A stretch of DNA of 12,252 nucleotides from Parachlamydiales bacterium. Lineage in GTDB: Bacteria > Chlamydiota > Chlamydiia > Chlamydiales > JAJFMK01. Shown here one piece after another: positions 1-6,406 of the stretch. The DNA lies in NCBI GenBank assembly GCA_020050175.1, contig JAGVKY010000091.1:1-12252 (forward strand), written 5' to 3'. The translations under genes were made by a program, and so were the position numbers. The notes under the pieces were generated by a model. That model did no database searches and was not told where the DNA came from. It worked only from the letters and a program-made list of their open reading frames with translations. How positions within the stretch are numbered: the stretch's first letter is position 1; every line of letters begins with the position of its first letter.

Positions 1-43
1 CGCAAATTAAAGTCAAAAAGTTTTTTTAAAAAGGAAAATTGAA

Positions 44-199
44 ATGTTAGGAACAATCCTGATTATACTATTAATTCTCTTGCTTTTAGGAGCAATTCCA
101 ACTTGGCCATACAGTGCAGGTTGGGGTTATGGTCCTAGCGGTATTTTAGGGGTCATTTTGATCATTATCATTATTTTAGCCCTTATGGGAAGATTATAA
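44..199 (+). CDS. DUF3309 family small membrane protein (51 aa)
   Basis: This small gene encodes a 51-residue protein that is almost entirely hydrophobic. Two short membrane segments (about residues 2-14 and 29-46) flank the conserved central signature AIPTWPYSAGWGYGPSG, which is the hallmark of the DUF3309 family; family members are normally about 50 aa, so it is full length. The family's function is unknown. Proteins of this type are found widely in bacteria and are presumed to sit in the inner membrane. The start is supported by an AAGGA ribosome-binding site about 8 nt upstream (positions 31-35). A hairpin follows the stop codon at 211-241, so the gene is probably transcribed alone or as the last gene of a transcript entering from the left edge. 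Identification by signature is confident; the role is not known. Confidence 0.85.
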   Translation: MLGTILIILLILLLLGAIPTWPYSAGWGYGPSGILGVILIIIIILALMGRL

Positions 200-210
200 A
201 ATTTCTCTAA

Positions 211-241
211 CTTGGGACCATTCATAAGAGTGGTCCTTAAG
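211..241 (+). terminator. Hairpin downstream of the DUF3309 gene, possible terminator
   Basis: GGACCA (215-220) and TGGTCC (231-236) form a perfect 6-bp stem with a 10-nt loop. CTT (211-213) and AAG (239-241) extend it across a small internal bulge. It begins 12 nt after the DUF3309 stop codon. There is no run of T after the stem, so intrinsic termination is only a possibility. Confidence 0.4.
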
Positions 242-338
242 TCTGTCTACAAATCTAAGTATCTTAATTTTCTTGTCAAAACCGTTCTTAGTCGTGCACA
301 TTGATCTTTTGAAACTTTTGGATTGTTAAAGGAGAATT

Positions 339-2009
339 ATGTTTAGGTTGTTGATTGCCTTTTTGGCAGTTCTATTTTTAAATTCTTTGAGTGGCTCTAC
401 ATGGCAGACACCTATACCTATCTCGAATCAAGGGTTTGGTTCAATTTCTATTGCAGAAGATGGAAGTGGAAATGGGGTGGTTGTTTGGGTCGAGAATGCC
501 TTTAACTTACCAACTGTTTTGGGAGCTAACCTTCCTTTTGGCGCATCTAGCTGGCAAAATACAACCGATCTCGGAGGGGATTGCTTCACAAATACTTCAA
601 GCTGTTCAACAGCTGCGTTATTTCCTAACATATCTTCAAATACCGCTGGAGAAGCAATTGTAGTTTGGGATCTCGAAAATATTTCGACAGTTCTTTTTAG
701 TGAACAAAGTGCCAAATTTACACCCACAACAAGTTGGACAGATTTCCAAAATATACCAAATTCGTTTCCTCCCAGCAGCAATTCACCAGGTTTTCCACAG
801 GTAGCTGTCATGCCAAACGGGAATGCTATAGCCGTTTGGGTGGACAATTTGACGTCGGATACTGTTATTGCTTCTGCCCTCTTTAGCAATGGGACTTGGA
901 CACCGCTTACTTTCCCTAGCGGTTCTTTTTTAGAGATATCCTTCCCTCGAATTTCCATTGATGGAAACGGAAAAGCTGTTGCTGTTTGGCAAGGAGGAAC
1001 TTTTGGGAATACTTCGGCAATGGCTGCTATTTACAATGGCACTTCCTGGTCTTTATCCCCCTCTTTTCCCTCCTACGTTAGTACAGATCCATCGGCCATC
1101 CTTCTTCCTGTTGTGACGATGAATGAGGCTGGGGAGGCTATGGCTGTTTGGCAAAACTTAAGTTCTGGTAATTATTCCGTGGTGTCGGCTTTTTTTGATG
1201 GAAGTTCTTGGGTTGAGATTCCCTTTCCCGTAGTAAGCAGCACGCTATCACCTTCTCCTCAAGTGTCCATGGATTCGAATGGGGATGCTGTAGCTGTTTG
1301 GGGGACAGATATGTCTAATACGGTTTCTTATAGAGGCCAAGCTGCAACTTACGATCATATCACAAAAACTTGGACGTTATCGGCAGCGTTTCCCTCGACT
1401 TCTAACCTAGTAGCACCTACGTCCGGAGTCCCTAATTTACCCAATCTAAATGTGATCATGGATCCTAATGGTGATGCAGCTGCTGTGTGGGTAGAAGCAT
1501 CTTCTGCAACCGAGTACAGAGTCCAAGGTGCAACCTTTCCTTTGGGGGGGGATTGGTCGTCTTCGACAAATATCTCAACCATTTCTGCTACGACGGCGCC
1601 CCAAGCTTTTGGAACGACCAGCCTTGCTAGCAATTCAAAAGGGACTATTTTAGCCGCTTGGGGAGTTCTTAAAAACGGTGGTGATGTAAATGTCGCCATC
1701 TTTCAATCAAGCTCTTATCAGTTTGCTCTTGCCCCTTTGCCGCCGGACCACTTTAGAGGAAAAGTGATTCAAAATAATTTCCTCCTCCAATCAGAGTGCA
1801 TTCATCAATTGAAGTGGAGTATGAGTCCGGACCCAACCGTGACAAAATACAAGATCTTCCGAGGGAAAAAACTTATAGCTGTAATGCCAGCATCTGGTCC
1901 ATTTACACTTGAAATTCCTGGTGTTAATTGTGGAGTAAAAACCACCTATAAAATTGTGGCAGTGAACGCAAATGGTAATGAAAGCACGGCTCGTAAGATC
2001 ACGCTTTGA
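339..2009 (+). CDS. Secreted beta-propeller-like repeat protein with C-terminal fibronectin III-like domain (556 aa)
   Basis: The protein starts with a clear Sec signal peptide (hydrophobic core about residues 4-16, small residues near 18-20), so it is exported. The body consists of eight repeats with the consensus D-x-x-G-x-A-x-A-V-W. The repeat tryptophans lie at residues 50, 110, 167, 217, 271, 321, 384 and 441, which gives a period of 50-63 residues. Between them, a second G/S-x-W element recurs (W72, 133, 187, 237, 291, 345, 406). Seven or eight such units suggest a closed beta-propeller, but this is inference. Residues about 465-556 look like a fibronectin type III-like domain (LKWSMSPDPTVTKYKIFRG, then TTYKIVAVNANGNES). 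No enzyme motif or membrane anchor is visible; a surface-binding or adhesion role is possible. AAAGGAG lies 7 nt upstream of the ATG. The gene contains a G8 run (1544-1551). Its last 11 bp overlap the opposing gene. Similar proteins appear, from memory, in Parachlamydia-like chlamydiae. Confidence 0.8.
   Translation: MFRLLIAFLAVLFLNSLSGSTWQTPIPISNQGFGSISIAEDGSGNGVVVWVENAFNLPTVLGANLPFGASSWQNTTDLGGDCFTNTSSCSTAALFPNISSNTAGEAIVVWDLENISTVLFSEQSAKFTPTTSWTDFQNIPNSFPPSSNSPGFPQVAVMPNGNAIAVWVDNLTSDTVIASALFSNGTWTPLTFPSGSFLEISFPRISIDGNGKAVAVWQGGTFGNTSAMAAIYNGTSWSLSPSFPSYVSTDPSAILLPVVTMNEAGEAMAVWQNLSSGNYSVVSAFFDGSSWVEIPFPVVSSTLSPSPQVSMDSNGDAVAVWGTDMSNTVSYRGQAATYDHITKTWTLSAAFPSTSNLVAPTSGVPNLPNLNVIMDPNGDAAAVWVEASSATEYRVQGATFPLGGDWSSSTNISTISATTAPQAFGTTSLASNSKGTILAAWGVLKNGGDVNVAIFQSSSYQFALAPLPPDHFRGKVIQNNFLLQSECIHQLKWSMSPDPTVTKYKIFRGKKLIAVMPASGPFTLEIPGVNCGVKTTYKIVAVNANGNESTARKITL
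1544..1551 (+). repeat. Homopolymeric G8 tract inside the secreted repeat gene
   Basis: Eight consecutive G residues encode part of Leu-Gly-Gly-Asp (residues 402-405). Slippage by one base would shift the frame after the seventh repeat and remove the last repeat and the whole fibronectin-like domain. Poly-G tracts are known phase-variation sites in chlamydial pmp genes; whether this one varies is not shown by the sequence. Confidence 0.6.
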
Positions 2010-3423
2010 TTTGCTCTAAGGCAGCTTTGGCTGCGTGATAACCACACATGCCATGAACCCCTCCACCTGGAGGGGTTGATGAAGAGCAGATAAAAATCTG
2101 TTTGTCAGGAGTGGAATAGGGGACAAGGCGGAGGGTTGGTCTCGAAAAAAGCTGATACAAATCTTGTACCCCTCCGTTGATATCGCCCCCAATGTAGTTG
2201 GAGTTATACTCTTCGAGTTCTCTTGGTGAAAAAGAGTGTCTTGCTAAAATGCAATCACGAAAGCCAGGGGCAAATTTTTCTATTTGAGCTTCGATAATTT
2301 CAGTCATATCGATTGTAGAACCATTAGGGACGTGGCAATAACTCCAGGCCGTTTGTTTGCCGGGAGGCGCACGAGATGGATCAAAAAGACTTTGCTGGGC
2401 CATGAGGATGAAAGGTTTTTTGGCACTCTTGTTTTCCCATATCTCTTTTTCGGATGTTGAGATCTCCTCTACAGTGCCTCCTACATGAACTGTGCCTGCT
2501 CTTAGGCATTCTTTAGCCTTCCAAGGGATAGGTTGGCTAAGAGCCCAATCGACTTTGAAAACACCAGGACCATAGCGATACTTTTCTAATTTTTTAACAT
2601 AGCTCGCAGGAAAGCGATGGCTTGCAATTTTTAATAGTTGTTTAGGGGTGACATCGCAAAGAATAATTTTTGCTTTAGGCAGGCTGTCGACATTTTCGAT
2701 GTTTGTTCCTGTCACAATTTGACCGCCAAGGGATTTAAAATAAGCCGCTAAGGCATCCGCAATCTTCTGCGAGCCCCCTTTCGGCAGAGGCCACCCCACC
2801 TTATGTCCTAAAATGCCAAGGATTAAGGCAAAAGCCGCTGTCGGAACTTTATCTAGTGGCAAAATCGAATGAGCGGCGAGGCCAGCAAATAAGCCTTTTG
2901 CCCACTCTTCTTTAAAAAAACGTTTAATTAGACCATTGGCAGATTGCATGGCTAAAAATCCAAATTGGGCCAAGGCAAAGGGGTGCGTGGGTATTTTAAT
3001 GGGCCCAAGAAGATCATCTTCTATGCTGTCCCAAGAATCGACTAAAGGGGCCATCAATTTACGATAGGCGTCGCCATCCTTCCTAAGGTTTTGGCAGGTT
3101 TCTACCAAGGAGCGCTCTAAGAGAGCAACCGAACCATCCTCAAATGGGTGGGCAAGAGGCGCTGATGGCTGAATCCATTCAAGTCCATATTTATCAAGAG
3201 GTAGCGATCGGAAAAAAGGGGAACCTATACCCAAAGGATGAATGGCGGAGCAGATGTCATGAAAAAAACCAGGCAGTGTGAGCTCGGCAGTACGCATCCC
3301 GCCGCCAACACTCTCTTTCGCTTCAAAAATCACGACCGAAAGGCCGGCTCTAGCAAGAGTAATGCCCGCTGCAAGACCGTTCGGCCCCGATCCAATTACA
3401 ATCGCATCATAATCCTTCGTCAT
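1999..3423 (-). CDS. FAD-dependent oxidoreductase, phytoene desaturase / PYROXD2 type (474 aa)
   Basis: This is a flavoprotein of the CrtI/PYROXD2 superfamily (COG1233). The N-terminus has the dinucleotide-binding fold: IGSGPNG (residues 10-16), the acidic ribose-binding residue E34 at the end of the second strand, and the GG-doublet region (GGGMRT, 40-45). The C-terminus carries the second FAD-contacting motif, STPPGGGVHGMCGYHAA (about 449-465), typical of this family. Length fits the shorter bacterial members. Substrate cannot be read from sequence. No phytoene synthase or other carotenoid gene is nearby, so an ordinary carotenoid role is not supported; the name phytoene desaturase in databases often covers unrelated oxidoreductases. 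AGGAG sits about 9 nt upstream of the ATG. The gene converges on the secreted repeat gene with an 11-nt overlap of coding ends. The small membrane protein gene upstream is on the same strand but 255 bp away, with a hairpin between, so cotranscription is doubtful. Confidence 0.85.
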   Translation of the reverse strand: MTKDYDAIVIGSGPNGLAAGITLARAGLSVVIFEAKESVGGGMRTAELTLPGFFHDICSAIHPLGIGSPFFRSLPLDKYGLEWIQPSAPLAHPFEDGSVALLERSLVETCQNLRKDGDAYRKLMAPLVDSWDSIEDDLLGPIKIPTHPFALAQFGFLAMQSANGLIKRFFKEEWAKGLFAGLAAHSILPLDKVPTAAFALILGILGHKVGWPLPKGGSQKIADALAAYFKSLGGQIVTGTNIENVDSLPKAKIILCDVTPKQLLKIASHRFPASYVKKLEKYRYGPGVFKVDWALSQPIPWKAKECLRAGTVHVGGTVEEISTSEKEIWENKSAKKPFILMAQQSLFDPSRAPPGKQTAWSYCHVPNGSTIDMTEIIEAQIEKFAPGFRDCILARHSFSPRELEEYNSNYIGGDINGGVQDLYQLFSRPTLRLVPYSTPDKQIFICSSSTPPGGGVHGMCGYHAAKAALEQIKA

Positions 3424-3463
3424 ATCTCTTACTCCTAAGCCAACCTCACATTCTCTTCAATTG

Positions 3464-3530
3464 CTTGATTTCAAAAAGGAGGGGCTCATGCTGCCTTCGA
3501 TAAATCAATCCTCCCTCCTCTTGATTCAAG
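3464..3530. repeat. Imperfect inverted repeat enclosing the shared 26-bp motif
   Basis: The left arm (3464-3483, CTTGATTTCAAAAAGGAGGG) and the right arm (3513-3530, CCCTCCTCTTGATTCAAG) are imperfect reverse complements: CTTGA and GGAGGG match at the two ends and an A/T-rich middle differs by two bases in length. The region enclosed contains most of the motif that recurs at 12227-12252. It lies upstream of the FAD oxidoreductase. It could be a remnant of a small mobile repeat or an RNA structure. Confidence 0.45.
3481..3506 (+). repeat. 26-bp intergenic repeat, copy 1
   Basis: This stretch matches 12227-12252 at 24 of 26 positions in the same orientation, with a perfectly shared 16-bp block ctgccttcgataaatc (3491-3506). 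Both copies lie in non-coding sequence. Sequence to the left differs between copies; the right side of copy 2 is cut off by the window end, so the true repeat may be longer. Confidence 0.65.
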
Positions 3531-3608
3531 GGGAATGGAGAGCAAAAAGATTCGGAGAAAGAGTGCAAATGATCTAATTCCGCATTTCCGAAGGGATCAA
3601 AAAGAGAT

Positions 3609-3640
3609 GGGAGATGAAGAGCGATCGCACTTCATCTCCC
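3609..3640 (-). terminator. Strong 32-bp palindrome, probable terminator of the small membrane protein gene
   Basis: GGGAGATGAAG (3609-3619) and CTTCATCTCCC (3630-3640) are perfect 11-bp complements. The 10-nt centre contains the palindrome GCGATCGC, so the whole 32 bp is self-complementary apart from one A/A pair. It starts 38 nt beyond the stop codon of the minus-strand membrane protein gene, and CTTTTTG follows a few bases beyond the stem on the minus strand. This fits a transcription terminator, although the T-run is offset. A protein-binding palindrome is the alternative. Confidence 0.5.
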
Positions 3641-3678
3641 TACAGAACTTCCTGGGATGATCTCCTAAATATTAAAAT

Positions 3679-4041
3679 TTAGGGGCGCTGTGCATAAAGC
3701 TGAAGACAATCACCGAGATAAAACAGACCAAAATCATCCTTATCCTCATCGTCCATTTCAGCTTCCTGCTGTCCGGCAGGATTTGGAAGAGCGTTAGGTT
3801 TTTTCTGGTTAAGAAGATAGATCCCAAGAAGAGTTACCCCCCAAACGAGGACGCTTGCAGCTGCCATTTGCGGTGAGACGGGCTTTATGGATGCAGTCAA
3901 ACGTTGAATGATAAAAATTAGCGGTGCTCCTATAAATCTGACTCCTAGAAGGGCAACTTTTGCAGCACTACTACCTAATGCTGGCAAGCCCGAGAAAGCT
4001 TGGCTGATAAAAGAAGGGACGCCAGAAATTTTCGAAACCAT
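3679..4041 (-). CDS. Hypothetical small membrane protein with acidic tail (120 aa)
   Basis: I do not recognise a family. The protein has an amphipathic, Ser/Gly-rich N-terminus, two hydrophobic segments (about residues 28-47 and 60-77) consistent with a transmembrane hairpin, then a positively charged short stretch (QKKPN) and a strongly acidic patch (residues 93-103, with MDDEDKDD), ending in a short tail with a single Cys. The overall shape resembles small two-helix membrane or inclusion-membrane proteins of chlamydiae, which typically carry a bilobed hydrophobic domain; this similarity is only architectural and is inference. GAGGA lies 8 nt upstream of the ATG, which supports the start. 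The gene is transcribed divergently from the CurA-type reductase gene, and a strong palindrome follows its stop. Its reality as a gene rests on the good ribosome-binding site, lack of a competing frame and sensible composition. Confidence 0.65.
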   Translation of the reverse strand: MVSKISGVPSFISQAFSGLPALGSSAAKVALLGVRFIGAPLIFIIQRLTASIKPVSPQMAAASVLVWGVTLLGIYLLNQKKPNALPNPAGQQEAEMDDEDKDDFGLFYLGDCLQLYAQRP

Positions 4042-4081
4042 TTTATCCTCAATAAATTTAAGAAAGGACTATATCTGCGTT

Positions 4082-4095
4082 CTTTAAATTTAAAG
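4082..4095. promoter_or_regulatory. 14-bp perfect palindrome in a divergent promoter region
   Basis: CTTTAAATTTAAAG is a perfect palindrome midway between the divergent membrane protein and CurA-type reductase genes. Such a site could bind a dimeric regulator serving either gene. It is A/T-rich, so chance occurrence is quite possible. Confidence 0.25.
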
Positions 4096-4121
4096 TAAAG
4101 ATATGGATTTATCTCACACTT

Positions 4122-4165
4122 GAGGAGCTTCCATCTTTGATTGGAATTATCTCCTCTTTTAATTT
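4122..4165 (+). terminator. Terminator-like hairpin in the leader of the CurA-type reductase gene
   Basis: GAGGAG (4122-4127) pairs with CTCCTC (4151-4156), and the inner TTCCA (4129-4133) pairs with TGGAA (4142-4146), giving an 11-bp interrupted stem. It is followed directly by TTTTAATTT (4157-4165). No plus-strand gene ends upstream (the neighbour is on the other strand), and the reductase start codon is 40 nt downstream. The element therefore looks like a leader attenuator, or a block to antisense read-through. Confidence 0.45.
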
Positions 4166-4192
4166 GTAGCAAGGCAAGATTTCTTGTTGAAG

Positions 4193-4197
4193 AAGGA
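4193..4197 (+). promoter_or_regulatory. Ribosome-binding site that sets the reductase start at 4205
   Basis: AAGGA with a 7-nt spacer points to ATG 4205. The frame is open further up to a TTG codon at 4184, but that would place the ribosome-binding site inside the coding region and add seven Lys-rich residues not expected for this family. Confidence 0.7.
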
Positions 4198-4204
4198 TAA
4201 AAAA

Positions 4205-5203
4205 ATGAATCGGCAAGTCTGTCTAGTGTCGCGACCTAAAGGTATGCCTAGTGTGGATAATTTTAAGGTGACCACTCGCGAGATCCCGAAAGTAGGAAAG
4301 GGGGAAGTCCTAATTAAAACTCTCTTTCTATCTGTTGATCCCTATATGCAGGGGAGAATAGGGGGTAGAGCCTCTTCCCATCCCCCCTTTGCTTTGGATC
4401 AACCTGCTAATGGAGATGGTGTCGGACGGGTTGTTGAATCTTCCCATCCCGATTTTAACCCAGGGGATTATGTCTCAGGGTTTTTAGATTGGGCTGACTA
4501 CTCCCTCCTTCCAGGATCTGCTCTTCTTAGGTTTGATCCCAAAGAGGTTTCTCCCGCTCAAGAGTTAAGTGTCCTTGGTGCAGCGCCACTCACTGGCTAT
4601 TTCGGGTTGCTCGATATAGGACAGCCCAAAGAGGGGGAAACAGTTGTCATCTCAGGTGCAGCAGGCGCAGTGGGGATGACCGTAGGTCAAATTGCAAAAA
4701 TCAAAGGATGCCGAGTCGTCGGTATTGCCGGAAGCGATCTTAAAGCTGATTATTTACGTGAAGTTCTCGGATTTGATGAAGCGATCAATTATAAGTCCCT
4801 CCATTGGATGGCAATGCTTGAACAAGCTTGTTCTAAAGGGGTTGATATCTACTTTGATAACGTCGGAGGCGCCATCACTGACGAAGTGATGAAAAAAATT
4901 AATCGACATGCTCGTGTCGTTCTTTGCGGTCAGATTTCATCCTACAACCTAGAGCAGCCCGATGTGGGTCCGCGCCATTTCCGTCAGTTGATTGTTAAAA
5001 GCGCCCTCGCCAAAGGTTTTTTGGTCAGACTCGATTACCAATCCCGTTTCCCCGAAGGGAGGCAGCAAATGCATGAGTGGTTGCATCAAGGAAAAATTAA
5101 ACCTTGTGAAACCATCATCTTCGGCTTGGAAAATATCCCAAAAGCTTTCCTCGGCCTTTTCACCGGCGAAAATCTTGGCAAGCAACTCGTTCAAGTAGAA
5201 TAG
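4205..5203 (+). CDS. NADP-dependent oxidoreductase, CurA / leukotriene B4 dehydrogenase-like MDR family (332 aa)
   Basis: This is a zinc-independent medium-chain reductase of COG2130, which reduces the C=C bond of alpha,beta-unsaturated carbonyls with NADPH. The group includes bacterial CurA/YncB and mammalian prostaglandin reductase. Visible hallmarks are LSVDPYMQGRI (residues 42-52) in the catalytic domain, the nucleotide-binding glycine motif GAAGAVG (151-157), a GSD segment at the end of the second strand of the Rossmann fold (about 177), and YFDNVGG further on. No zinc-ligand cysteines or GHE motif are present, unlike the alcohol dehydrogenase at 11003-12022. The length is normal for the family. 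A likely role is cytosolic detoxification of reactive aldehydes and ketones. It is separated by 141 bp from the downstream cinA, so the two are probably independently transcribed. The hairpin in its leader suggests regulated read-through. Exact substrate unknown. Confidence 0.9.
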   Translation: MNRQVCLVSRPKGMPSVDNFKVTTREIPKVGKGEVLIKTLFLSVDPYMQGRIGGRASSHPPFALDQPANGDGVGRVVESSHPDFNPGDYVSGFLDWADYSLLPGSALLRFDPKEVSPAQELSVLGAAPLTGYFGLLDIGQPKEGETVVISGAAGAVGMTVGQIAKIKGCRVVGIAGSDLKADYLREVLGFDEAINYKSLHWMAMLEQACSKGVDIYFDNVGGAITDEVMKKINRHARVVLCGQISSYNLEQPDVGPRHFRQLIVKSALAKGFLVRLDYQSRFPEGRQQMHEWLHQGKIKPCETIIFGLENIPKAFLGLFTGENLGKQLVQVE

Positions 5204-5251
5204 TTTGGCCTAAATAAAAAAAGTTAGAATCTTTGCCATGGTCAATTTTAC

Positions 5252-5270
5252 ATTAGCTTGCTTTGCTAAT
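5252..5270 (+). terminator. Weak A/T-rich hairpin between the reductase and cinA
   Basis: ATTAGC (5252-5257) and GCTAAT (5265-5270) form a perfect 6-bp stem around a 7-nt loop, 49 nt after the reductase stop. There is no T-run after it and the stem is weak. It may contribute to termination or be chance. Confidence 0.2.
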
Positions 5271-5344
5271 CTTGCAGCCATTTATACTCCTATAAAAAAA
5301 TGTAACATTGCCGGTCATGATACCTAGAGGGTTATTTTTGTAAT

Positions 5345-6406
5345 ATGAAAGCAGAAATTTTAGCGGTCGGGGATGAGCTCCTCACGGGAGCCATTGTAGA
5401 TACAAACTCAGCTTTTATCGCCGGAGAGTGTGGAATACTCGGGCTAGAGGTTACAAGGCATAGCTGCGTTGGCGATCGGTTGGGGGATGTCACGAGAGCC
5501 CTGAAAGAACTGGGGGAAAGAGCTGATATTGGAATAGTTACAGGTGGACTAGGACCGACCTTCGATGATCTTACCCGGGATGGCGCTGCTTTAGCTTCTG
5601 GCAAGAGATTGGAATTACATGAAGAGGCCATGGAGGCTATAGAGGGTTTTTTCAAAAGCGTCAATTTAACGATGGTCGAAAGCAATCGAAGGCAGGCCCT
5701 TTTTCCTGAGGGGAGTCTTTATTTGCCTAATCCTATCGGTACGGCTCCTGGCTTTGCCTTGCCCATCGGAAAGGCTCTCATTTTCTTTACTCCTGGTGTC
5801 CCTCGCGAGATGAAGCTCATGTTCAAAGAGCAGGTGCTTCCAAGAATTATCGAGAGATTTAAAGATCAGCTTAAGATTTTGCATGTCTTAACTTTAAACA
5901 CTTTTGGCATGACCGAAGCGCTAATTGGTCAACATCTTGAGGCGATTGAGAAAAGATTTCCTGATGTGAAATATGGAACTCGTTTCCACTTTCCAGAAAT
6001 TCAAATCAAGCTTTATGCCAGGGGCGAAAAAGGGCCCCAACTCATCCAACAAGCAAAAAAAGCGGTGGAAGAAATCTTAGGTGATTGGATTTTTGGCGAA
6101 GATGACCAATCGATGGAAGATGTTTTAGATCAGCTTATAGATCAAAAAAAAGTGAGCTATTCGATTACAGAAACTGAACAGGAAAACTTTACAAATCATT
6201 CAGATAAATCCTACCACCTCAAAATGCATAAGATATTTGATGCTAGGACGATTGAAATTGACCTGGATGGAGAAAAATACTCTTATACAGTTCCTTTCGG
6301 CGATAAAGAGAGGCAAAGAAGTTTTTTTTCTACTCTTGCCTTAGATCTTCTTCGCCGAAAGATTCTCAATAAAAAAGCCCTCAAAGATGTCTTTGAAAAA
6401 GATTAA
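5345..6406 (+). CDS. cinA: CinA-family protein with intact MoCF domain and eroded C-terminal amidase domain (353 aa)
   Basis: Residues 1-170 form the molybdopterin-binding-like (MoCF, COG1058) domain: GDELLTGAIVDTN (9-21), the GGLGPTFDDLT loop (67-77) and FFTPGVPREM (147-156) are all present. In characterised CinA proteins this domain acts as an ADP-ribose/NAD pyrophosphatase, and a C-terminal PncC domain deamidates NMN in pyridine nucleotide salvage. Residues about 171-255 correspond to the linker (GDWIFGED at 246-253). The C-terminal part keeps only the edges of PncC: KKVSYSITETE (268-278) aligns with the strand that normally ends in ESCTGG, and the end FGDKERQRSFFSTLALDLLRR (split over 318-338) aligns with the last helix. 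The ESCTGG motif and the central G-x-A-G-P region are missing. Total length is about 60 residues short of the usual ~415. The frame is intact and there is no stop, so this looks like decay or specialisation. The ribosome-binding site is weak (GAGGG, long spacer). Its stop overlaps the opposing oxdC by 4 nt. Confidence 0.85.
   Translation: MKAEILAVGDELLTGAIVDTNSAFIAGECGILGLEVTRHSCVGDRLGDVTRALKELGERADIGIVTGGLGPTFDDLTRDGAALASGKRLELHEEAMEAIEGFFKSVNLTMVESNRRQALFPEGSLYLPNPIGTAPGFALPIGKALIFFTPGVPREMKLMFKEQVLPRIIERFKDQLKILHVLTLNTFGMTEALIGQHLEAIEKRFPDVKYGTRFHFPEIQIKLYARGEKGPQLIQQAKKAVEEILGDWIFGEDDQSMEDVLDQLIDQKKVSYSITETEQENFTNHSDKSYHLKMHKIFDARTIEIDLDGEKYSYTVPFGDKERQRSFFSTLALDLLRRKILNKKALKDVFEKD

Noticed and set aside
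428..958. Long open frame on the minus strand inside the secreted repeat gene (176 codons)
   Set aside because: It lies wholly antisense to a gene with signal peptide, good ribosome-binding site and regular repeats. Its translation is a mirror of the repeat periodicity and has no recognisable domain.
1999..3423. Carotenoid biosynthesis gene (phytoene desaturase)
   Set aside because: Only the general FAD-dependent fold is visible and there is no phytoene synthase or lycopene gene in the window, so the narrower function is not supported.
4184..4204. Upstream TTG start for the CurA-type reductase
   Set aside because: The AAGGA ribosome-binding site at 4193-4197 lies inside this extension and is properly spaced for ATG 4205; the extra residues are a Lys-rich read-through of the ribosome-binding site.
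5258..5288. Promoter TTGCTT / TATACT upstream of cinA
   Set aside because: The spacer is 19 bp and the -35 match is poor; several equally weak pairs can be found in this A/T-rich stretch.
6322..6329. T8 run in cinA as a phase-variation tract
   Set aside because: An eight-base T run is common in A/T-rich sequence, it lies in the eroded last part of the gene, and a T8 run of the same kind (8025-8032) occurs in the non-coding gap without significance.
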